Assembly: GCA_023480735.1 (NCBI GenBank)
Contig: JAMCXB010000043.1
Span: 76,750-140,749, forward strand
Direction: 5' to 3'
DNA: 64,000 nt
From: Bacteroidota bacterium
GTDB taxonomy: Bacteria; Bacteroidota; Ignavibacteria; Kryptoniales; JAKASW01
Shown: positions 57,256 through 64,000 of the stretch, one piece after another
How the letters are laid out: every line of letters starts with the position of its first letter
Numbering within the stretch: position 1 is the stretch's first letter
Notes under the pieces: generated by a model
The model's database searches: none
What the model saw: only the letters and a program-made list of their open reading frames with translations
What the model was told of the DNA's origin: nothing
Position numbers and translations under genes: made by a program

Positions 57256-57861
57256 ATGACGTTACCTAACCAGCTAACAATTCTAAGAATCCTGCTCACA
57301 CCTTTGTTCGTGGTTCTATTCATTAGCGAGCGGTTAGTTTTGAAGCAAACGTCCGTGGTTGTTTTTGCAATTGCCGCACTGACAGATTGGTACGATGGCT
57401 GGGTTGCAAGAAAACTGGGAAAGGTCAGCAGGTGGGGAATATTTCTAGATCCCCTCGCGGATAAGATATTGACTTCAGCGGCATTTGTAGCCTTTGCCTG
57501 GATGGGTATGATCGAGGTATGGATGGTCTGGGTTATCGTGGTAAGGGACATCTCGATTACTTTGCTCCGCTCCTTTGCAGAACTGGGCCACCACACTCTG
57601 CACACGAACTTCAGTGCAAAGGTGAAGACTTTCGCACAGATGGTTTTCATTTACGCAGTAATGCTGGCGGTTGTCCTGAAGGATTCGGCTCCGGCCTTAT
57701 TGCCGATAACGAAGATTATCCTCGACAAAAATGTACTCTATGTTTCGATGCTGGTTGTAACGGTGCTCACATTCGGCACGGGAATCCAGTACATCATAGA
57801 GAATTTCAAAGTGATTTATTTGTCCTTGCGGGGGGTCAGTGGAAGAGCGGAGTCTGAGTGA
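57256..57861 (+). CDS. pgsA: CDP-diacylglycerol--glycerol-3-phosphate 3-phosphatidyltransferase
   Basis: LPNQLTILRILLTPLFVV, DWYDGWVARKLGKVSRWGIFLDPLADKI (CDP-alcohol phosphotransferase motif). Confidence 0.94.
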   Translation: MTLPNQLTILRILLTPLFVVLFISERLVLKQTSVVVFAIAALTDWYDGWVARKLGKVSRWGIFLDPLADKILTSAAFVAFAWMGMIEVWMVWVIVVRDISITLLRSFAELGHHTLHTNFSAKVKTFAQMVFIYAVMLAVVLKDSAPALLPITKIILDKNVLYVSMLVVTVLTFGTGIQYIIENFKVIYLSLRGVSGRAESE

Positions 57862-58336
57862 ACAGCCGCCGGAAGCTTCTGCCGGCAAGGCTTCCTTTCT
57901 CGATAAATTAATCTCAACCGGAATAGGAAGCGGGCTTTCGCCGGTTGCACCCGGTACGGCGGGCTCGGTCGTCGGACTCCTGTTTTATTCGATAGACGGA
58001 TTTGAGAAATTTTATGTTATCCTCCCTGCAATAGTGGTATTCTTCGTATGGGGAAGCTACACGGCAGGGAAGATGGAGAAAGTTTACGGGCATGACCCCT
58101 CAAGGGTTGTCATTGACGAGATCGTCGGGATCTGGATTACGCTGGCATTTCTTCCGAAGAGATTTCTTCTGGTCGCAATGGGATTTCTTCTTTTCAGGAT
58201 CCTGGATATTTTTAAACCTTTTCCGGCAAGCTATTTCGATAAGAGAAACGGCGGCATGTCAATCATGCTCGACGATGTGGTCTGTGGAATTTATGCAAAC
58301 GTCGCACTCCAACTTTATTTGCACATCTTGAAATGA
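57839..58336 (+). CDS. pgpA: phosphatidylglycerophosphatase A
   Basis: STGIGSGLSPVAPGTAGSVVGLLFY, DPSRVVIDEIVGIWITLAFLP, RILDIFKPFPASYFDKRNGGMSIMLDDVVCGIYAN. Confidence 0.95.
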   Translation: MEERSLSEQPPEASAGKASFLDKLISTGIGSGLSPVAPGTAGSVVGLLFYSIDGFEKFYVILPAIVVFFVWGSYTAGKMEKVYGHDPSRVVIDEIVGIWITLAFLPKRFLLVAMGFLLFRILDIFKPFPASYFDKRNGGMSIMLDDVVCGIYANVALQLYLHILK

Positions 58337-59580
58337 GGACAGCAGCAGCAATTACAATCGGCGATGAAATCCTGATTGGCCAGGTTACGAATACAAACGC
58401 TGCCTTCATCGGACAGAAGCTTTCTGAGATCGGCGTGGAAGTCACTCGGATGGTTGTCGTAGGCGATGAATATGAAGAGATAATGACCGCTTTCAAAGAA
58501 TACTATGAGAAATTTGATGCGGTCTTAATCACAGGAGGCCTTGGGCCTACTCACGATGACATCACGAAAAGGGTGATGGCGGATTTTTTCAATGTGCCGC
58601 TTGTAATGGATAACAGCGTGTTGGAGAATGTCCGTGACAGACTCTCCAAACGAGGCATCCCGATGCGAAAAGTGAACGAAGATCAGGCGCTCGTTCCCGA
58701 AGGGTGTGAGGTGCTGATGAATCACTGGGGCACGGCTCCCGGGATGCTGTTCGATGATGGAAAGAAATTCTTTGTGGTGATGCCGGGCGTCCCGCATGAA
58801 ATGCAAAACATTATGAGCGAACACGTCCTTCCCCGGATGAAAGTGAGGGCAATCGGACAGGTTATTAAGCACAGAGTATTGAAAACGACAGGGATCGCCG
58901 AGTCGAGTCTTTACGAGCTGCTGGGTGACATAGACAGCCTGCTAGGCGGAAGAGCAAAGCTTGCATTCCTGCCGAGTCAGATTGGAGTGCGGCTGAGAAT
59001 AACTGTAAAGGCCGCGACGACCGAGGAAGCCGATTCAATTATTGCGGATTTGGAAGGTAAGATTCGCAACAAGGCGGAAAGATACATCTACGCGGGCGGG
59101 GAGGTAGATATTGAAGAGACTCTGGGGAGAATGTTAACAGAAAAGAAGTTGGCAATTTCGGTAGCGGAGAGCTGTACCGGCGGCTTTATTTCCCATCGGA
59201 TTACCAATGTTTCCGGAAGCTCCGGATATTTCGATAGAGGTGTTGTCAGCTACAGCAACAGGGCGAAGATGGAGATATTGCACGTTCCCGGTGAGCTGCT
59301 GGAGAAGTTCGGAGCGGTGAGCGAGGAAGTAGCCAGGGCGATGGCGGAGGGTGTAAGAAACATCTCCTCATCCGACATAGGGATATCGGTTACGGGGATC
59401 GCTGGTCCTACCGGAGGGACGCCCGAAAAGCCGGTTGGTCTTGTATACATCGGCCTCGCCGATGCCGCAGGAACAATTGTGGAAAGGCGACTGCTCCCCG
59501 ATGAGCGTTTGAGGTTCAAGGACCGCGTGTCTCAGGCTGCACTTGAACTTGTAAGGAAACGGCTTCTGGGGATAAGCTGA
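58333..59580 (+). CDS. cinA: CinA family protein (MoCF + PncC amidase domains)
   Basis: AAAITIGDEILIGQVTNTNAAFIGQKL, ITGGLGPTHDDITK, AESCTGGFISHRITNVSGSSGYFDRGVVSYSNRAK. Confidence 0.96.
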   Translation: MRTAAAITIGDEILIGQVTNTNAAFIGQKLSEIGVEVTRMVVVGDEYEEIMTAFKEYYEKFDAVLITGGLGPTHDDITKRVMADFFNVPLVMDNSVLENVRDRLSKRGIPMRKVNEDQALVPEGCEVLMNHWGTAPGMLFDDGKKFFVVMPGVPHEMQNIMSEHVLPRMKVRAIGQVIKHRVLKTTGIAESSLYELLGDIDSLLGGRAKLAFLPSQIGVRLRITVKAATTEEADSIIADLEGKIRNKAERYIYAGGEVDIEETLGRMLTEKKLAISVAESCTGGFISHRITNVSGSSGYFDRGVVSYSNRAKMEILHVPGELLEKFGAVSEEVARAMAEGVRNISSSDIGISVTGIAGPTGGTPEKPVGLVYIGLADAAGTIVERRLLPDERLRFKDRVSQAALELVRKRLLGIS

Positions 59581-60150
59581 ATGCGAATCTTCTTCGGCGC
59601 CACACTTCTGGAAGAGACAAAAGACGAGATCATTGATATCCAAAGAGAGCTTCGATCTCTTGTATCCGGGGCAAGGTTCGAGGGGAGAGACAAGCTCCAT
59701 ATAACCCTTCAGTTCATCGGCGATTTCAGCTCCGAAAAAGTGGAGGAGCTTTACAACTTCTCTACCGATCAGTTGAAGCAGAAACTTGTGGAGCCGTCCG
59801 CTGTTGATATCATCGGCCTCGGATATTTCCCGAATGAAAATGTCAGGAGAGGAATTTGGCTAGACTGCAGGGACAGCGGAACATTGGCCGCGATTGCAGA
59901 CTCACTCAGGACAAGTTCAAAAGAGTTCGGCATAGTGCCCGAGTCGCGGCCTTTTAAGGCACATATCACCATTGCGCGGTCAAAAGGACATGAAGCGGGC
60001 GGCATGAAGCGCATCGACTTGCAGAAAGCATGGGACGAAGGTAAATTGTCGGCGAAGCGATTTTTCCCCAAGAGTGTTGCGTTATTTCAAAGCAGGCTGT
60101 TACCTTCTGGTTCTGAATATGAGGTCATACACGAGTTCTCTTTACAATAA
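59581..60150 (+). CDS. thpR: RNA 2',3'-cyclic phosphodiesterase
   Basis: Two HxTx motifs: LHITLQFIGD and AHITIARSKG. Confidence 0.94.
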   Translation: MRIFFGATLLEETKDEIIDIQRELRSLVSGARFEGRDKLHITLQFIGDFSSEKVEELYNFSTDQLKQKLVEPSAVDIIGLGYFPNENVRRGIWLDCRDSGTLAAIADSLRTSSKEFGIVPESRPFKAHITIARSKGHEAGGMKRIDLQKAWDEGKLSAKRFFPKSVALFQSRLLPSGSEYEVIHEFSLQ

Positions 60151-60186
60151 TAGTTCGAAGAGTCCCTTCGGAAAGGAGTTTTAGAA

Positions 60187-61284
60187 ATGGCAGATGAAAA
60201 AGATGCAAAGCTCAAAGCGCTAGATATTGCACTTAATCAGATCGAAAAAGATTACGGCAAAGGCGCCGTCATGAAGATGGGGGAGGGACCCATTGCAAAA
60301 ATAGACGCAATCTCAACCGGCTCCATCTCGCTCGATTGGGCAATAGGCATCGGAGGCATTCCCCGTGGAAGGATCACCGAGATCTACGGTCCTGAATCCT
60401 CCGGAAAAACCACTGTGTGTTTGAGTGTGATTGCTGAGGCTCAGAGGCAGGGCGGCATTGCCGCGTTCATCGATGCCGAACATGCTCTTGACCTAAATTA
60501 TGCGAAACGTATCGGGGTCGATACAAACAACCTCCTTTTATCTCAGCCTGAATTCGGCGAGCAGGCACTCGACATTGTGGAGACGCTCGTGCGGAGCGGC
60601 GCGATAGACGTAGTGGTCATTGATTCGGTAGCCGCTCTAACCCCGCGCGCAGAAATCGAAGGGGAAATGGGCGATGCACAAATGGGGGCACAGGCACGCT
60701 TGATGTCTCAAGCCCTGAGAAAACTTACGTCGGCGATAAACAAGAGCAACACCTCCGTGATTTTCACCAATCAGCTTCGCAGCAAGATCGGGGTCTTCTA
60801 CGGCAATCCTGAGACAACTACAGGCGGAAACGCGCTGAAGTTTTACGCAGCCCTCCGACTGGACATTCGGAAGCGTGACCACATAAAAGAGGGTGCGGAA
60901 ATAATTGGGAATAGAGTGCGGGTTAAGGTGGTGAAGAACAAGGTTGCTCCTCCGTTCAAGGAAGTCGAATTTGACATCGCATACAACGAAGGGATTTCAA
61001 AGATGGGCGATTTACTCGACGTTGCAGTCGAGATGAACATCGTTCAGAAGAGCGGTGCGTGGTTCTCCTATAAAGAGGAGAGGCTTGGACAGGGACGAGA
61101 CGCGGCAAGAAAATACTTCCAGGATAATGCCGCTGCGCTGAAGGAGCTGGAATCCGAAGTCCGCATAAAATTCGGCTTAAATACGCCCCCCAATGGGGCT
61201 TCGCAAGAAAAAAACGGCAAAAATGGATCAGGACCCGTTGAAAAGTCCGATAAGTCGAAGGAAATGAGAAAGCAGAAAGAGTAA
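60187..61284 (+). CDS. recA: recombinase RecA
   Basis: [88 protein letters not shown]. Confidence 0.99.
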   Translation: MADEKDAKLKALDIALNQIEKDYGKGAVMKMGEGPIAKIDAISTGSISLDWAIGIGGIPRGRITEIYGPESSGKTTVCLSVIAEAQRQGGIAAFIDAEHALDLNYAKRIGVDTNNLLLSQPEFGEQALDIVETLVRSGAIDVVVIDSVAALTPRAEIEGEMGDAQMGAQARLMSQALRKLTSAINKSNTSVIFTNQLRSKIGVFYGNPETTTGGNALKFYAALRLDIRKRDHIKEGAEIIGNRVRVKVVKNKVAPPFKEVEFDIAYNEGISKMGDLLDVAVEMNIVQKSGAWFSYKEERLGQGRDAARKYFQDNAAALKELESEVRIKFGLNTPPNGASQEKNGKNGSGPVEKSDKSKEMRKQKE

Positions 61285-61311
61285 GAAGTATCTTCAAGCG
61301 TACGCCGCAGG

Positions 61312-61956
61312 ATGCGTATTGTACTTATAGAGAAAGCTCACCGCGGAGTGAGGTTCGTCATCCACTTTGACGAAGGTGCAGATATTCTTCTCACAAGGGA
61401 GGTCATCATCGACTTTGGCCTCCGTAAGAATGACGAGATAGACGATGCGCGGCTGAGAGAGATAAAGGAGGTACAATCCTACCATGATGCCTATGCTGCG
61501 GCGATACGGCTGCTGAATTACAGGATGCGGACGAAGAAGGAGATTTCACAGCGGCTTGAAAAGAAGACGTTCCCTACACCAATTGTGGAACGCGTCATAG
61601 AAAGGCTTTCAGGTCTCGGCTTGTTAGACGATTCTGTATATGCAGAGGCTTATATTTCCGACAAAGGTGCCTCCAAACCCATCGGAAAGAGAGAACTTGA
61701 GCGGAGACTCCGCGAAAAAGGTCTCTCTAAAGATACTATCTCGGATGCTCTGGCCATGGTTGGCAGTGACGAAAAACAATTTGAGCTCGCGGCGGCGGCG
61801 GCTGAAACAAAAATTCGTTCACTGGCACGATTCACGGGCAGACAGAAACAGGAGAAGCTCATTGCGTTTCTCTTACGGCGCGGGTTTGAATGGGGTGTGG
61901 TGAAGAAAGTCGTTGAAACTATAACGAAGGGTGATCTGGATGAAGCCGTTTTATGA
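61312..61956 (+). CDS. recX: regulatory protein RecX
   Basis: AIRLLNYRMRTKKEISQRLEKKTF, VIERLSGLGLLDDSVYAEAYISDK, IGKRELERRLREKGLSKDTI; downstream of recA. Confidence 0.93.
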   Translation: MRIVLIEKAHRGVRFVIHFDEGADILLTREVIIDFGLRKNDEIDDARLREIKEVQSYHDAYAAAIRLLNYRMRTKKEISQRLEKKTFPTPIVERVIERLSGLGLLDDSVYAEAYISDKGASKPIGKRELERRLREKGLSKDTISDALAMVGSDEKQFELAAAAAETKIRSLARFTGRQKQEKLIAFLLRRGFEWGVVKKVVETITKGDLDEAVL

Positions 61957-63010
61957 GAAGAGCAGCTTCAAGGTGTCGGTACTGGTGATCGGGCTTCTCG
62001 TTGCGATTTGGCTCCTAACTTTGTTGGGTGTCGTGTTTATTCTTCTTCTTCTCGCACTAATCATGACATACCTTCTTTCTCCAGTGATAGACTTGCTCGA
62101 AACTCGAGGCCTGAACCGAGTCGTCAGCATTCTATTGGTTTACTTCGTGATCGCCATTTTGATCGTCGGGCTTCTCCAGACTCTCTTGCCGCCTCTAATA
62201 GGACAGGTAGCAAGCCTGGAGGAGGCGATCAGGGCTCCGGCCTTTGCCGAAAGGCTTCGTGCAATTCAGTCTGATCTCCACAGTAAGCTTCCGTTCGTCG
62301 ATTTTGGAGATATCTCAGACGAGTTTAATAGGATGCTTGTACAACTGGCAGGGAAATGGCTGACGATATTGACAAGTGCAGGATCGGCTCTTGTCATGCT
62401 TGTGATCGTGCCTTTCGTTGCATTCTTCCTTCTCAAGGATGGCGATTCGATAATCCACAGTCTTGTCGCCTTTGTCCCGAACAGATACTTTGAAATGACC
62501 CTCAATGTGGTTTCCAAAATTGGAATACAACTGGGCCGCTATGTTCGGGCTTGGTTGACCGAAGCTGCTATCGTGGGGATTCTGGCAATTCTCGGGTTAG
62601 GATTAATGGGGGTGAAGTACGCCGTTATTATCGGCGCGGTCGCAGGAGTTGCGAACCTCATTCCTTATCTTGGCCCCGTTGTGGGAGCGGTGCCCGCTCT
62701 AATCGTCTCCTTCGTGCAATCGGGGAACCCGGGTCTGTTCTTTCCGATTATCGCCCTCTTTGTTGCGATCAGATTGGTGGACGACATAATTATTGTGCCC
62801 ACTGTCTACTCGAGAGGTGTTTCGGTCCACCCGCTCACAGTTGTACTCCTGATACTGATTTCTGCCGAGTTGAAGGGGATAGTCGGTATGGTTCTCGCCA
62901 TACCGCTATACACAGTCTTTAGAGTCATTGTGAAGGAAACTTACTGGGGACTTGAGTCTTACAGGATTACGAAAACCGAAGCCAAGGGGAAGGCGCTGCG
63001 GACTGATTGA
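61940..63010 (+). CDS. AI-2E family transporter
   Basis: LLALIMTYLLSPVIDLLETRGLNRVVSILLVYF, GVANLIPYLGPVVGAVPALIVSFVQSG, VHPLTVVLLILISAELKGIVGMVLAIP. Confidence 0.93.
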   Translation: MKPFYEKSSFKVSVLVIGLLVAIWLLTLLGVVFILLLLALIMTYLLSPVIDLLETRGLNRVVSILLVYFVIAILIVGLLQTLLPPLIGQVASLEEAIRAPAFAERLRAIQSDLHSKLPFVDFGDISDEFNRMLVQLAGKWLTILTSAGSALVMLVIVPFVAFFLLKDGDSIIHSLVAFVPNRYFEMTLNVVSKIGIQLGRYVRAWLTEAAIVGILAILGLGLMGVKYAVIIGAVAGVANLIPYLGPVVGAVPALIVSFVQSGNPGLFFPIIALFVAIRLVDDIIIVPTVYSRGVSVHPLTVVLLILISAELKGIVGMVLAIPLYTVFRVIVKETYWGLESYRITKTEAKGKALRTD

Positions 63011-63051
63011 ACGCGACAGGGAAGTTGAAAAGAGTCTGTCACGAGGACAGT

Positions 63052-63243
63052 TTACGCAGCTTTCCTGACACGTCCCTGCTTAATGCATGACGCACAGACT
63101 TTCATTCGTTTTACTCTTCCATCGACAACCGCACGAACGCTCTGAAGATTCGGATCCCATCTGCGATTGGTGATATTATGCGCGTGGCTGATGTTGTGTC
63201 CGTAAATCGGTTTCTTTCCACAAACTTCGCAAACTTTTGCCAT
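63052..63243 (-). CDS. rpmB: 50S ribosomal protein L28 (zinc-binding form)
   Basis: [59 protein letters not shown]; CxxC pairs. Confidence 0.97.
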   Translation of the reverse strand: MAKVCEVCGKKPIYGHNISHAHNITNRRWDPNLQSVRAVVDGRVKRMKVCASCIKQGRVRKAA

Positions 63244-63392
63244 TTAGTTCTCCAAAATTTTAATTAATCTAACACCCGGCATCTAATTTTTCAAGATGGG
63301 GAATAAGATGAAATGCAATGCCTCCGTTATGGGAGGGTGAAGAGGGGTTTCTAAACATAGTGGTACAGTTAAGCATAATAAATCTCCCCATT

Positions 63393-63413
63393 CCCCTCTT
63401 TTTCAAAGAGGGG
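63393..63413. repeat. REP-like G/C-tract hairpin 1
   Basis: CCCCTCTTT-TTC-AAAGAGGGG perfect 9-bp stem. Confidence 0.75.
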
Positions 63414-63441
63414 GTGTTGGCAAAAGCGAAGCCTGAACCCT

Positions 63442-63460
63442 CCCCCTTTACAAAAGGGGG
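63442..63460. repeat. REP-like G/C-tract hairpin 2
   Basis: CCCCCTTT-ACA-AAAGGGGG perfect 8-bp stem. Confidence 0.75.
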
Positions 63461-63599
63461 AAAGAGGGGGATTTCCAAGCTTTCAAAGGACCTGAAAACC
63501 AGTGAATTCCTTTGTGAGAACAGCCGAGTTGAAAGATGAATGAAAGGTATTTTTGCGAGCAATTCATCTGAGCGCAGAAGAAGCAGAGGGTCGAGAGCC

Positions 63600-63622
63600 A
63601 ACCCTTTCAGTGAGCGATTACG
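63600..63622 (+). repeat. dispersed repeat copy B (AACCCTTTCAGTGAGcgATTACG)
   Basis: 21/23 identity with 15551-15573. Confidence 0.7.
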
Positions 63623-63755
63623 ATGAAATACCGCTAATATATTGAAACTGCGGAGGTACGTTAATATATTCTCCTATCTTAATCTTAATTGAGACCCAAG
63701 AATTCTTGCTAAGTAGAAGATCAGAGAGGCTCGAAATAACTCACCGCGATAGTCA

Positions 63756-64000
63756 ATGGCTGTAGATCTGAAGAGTGTACTCGTAACCGGCGGAGCAGGT
63801 TTCATCGGAAACAACTTCGTCCGCTTTTTCCTCAAGAGACACGGTGATACGGAAGTGATCAACCTCGATAAGCTGACCTACGCGGGGAATCTCGAGAGTC
63901 TGCGGGACATCGAGGGAAACCATCATTATCATTTTTATAAGGGGGACATTTCGGACGCGGCATTTGTGAAGAGGCTGTTCAACGAGTGGCATTTCGATGC
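63756..64000 (+). CDS. rfbB: dTDP-glucose 4,6-dehydratase-like, truncated by window end
   Basis: MAVDLKSVLVTGGAGFIGNNFVRFFLKRHGDTEVINLDKLTYAGNLESLRDIEGNHHYHFYKGDISD. Confidence 0.93.
   Translation, partial: MAVDLKSVLVTGGAGFIGNNFVRFFLKRHGDTEVINLDKLTYAGNLESLRDIEGNHHYHFYKGDISDAAFVKRLFNEWHFD

Overview
This 64 kb window is a gene-dense bacterial chromosome segment. Its content (PorV/PorQ-like proteins, a T9SS-type C-terminal sorting domain, the futalosine menaquinone gene mqnD, lpxH) suggests the Bacteroidota/Ignavibacteria-Chlorobi side; that placement is inference. About 60 protein-coding genes and one tRNA-Pro(CGG) are supportable. I saw no CRISPR array, rRNA, transposase or prophage. Most genes are core: polX, nth, mqnD, aroQ, acpS, nusB, lpxH, PBP1A, nuoJKLM-(hydrolase)-N, nnrDE, hisD-hisC, glnE, pgsA, pgpA, cinA, thpR, recA, recX, rpmB. 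A partial GT9 glycosyltransferase at the left edge (minus strand, open to the window boundary) is absent from the ORF track, and a partial rfbB-like gene runs off the right edge. The observation most worth following up is a compact operon at 7.15-8.08 kb. There a small ubiquitin-like (beta-grasp) protein with no C-terminal GG lies between a plant/adrenodoxin-type [2Fe-2S] ferredoxin and a thioredoxin-like [2Fe-2S] ferredoxin. Other observations include a HExxH-protease/PD40-propeller/outer-membrane-barrel fusion, a neighbouring OM protein whose signal peptide appears only with a non-AUG start, a lipoprotein serpin with an inhibitory-type hinge, an exported alpha/beta hydrolase inside the nuo operon, a mini PAP2-like protein, a ChlI-like AAA/MBL/VWA triad, a sigma-54 activator with GAFTDA instead of GAFTGA, and a repeat shared between two distant intergenic regions.
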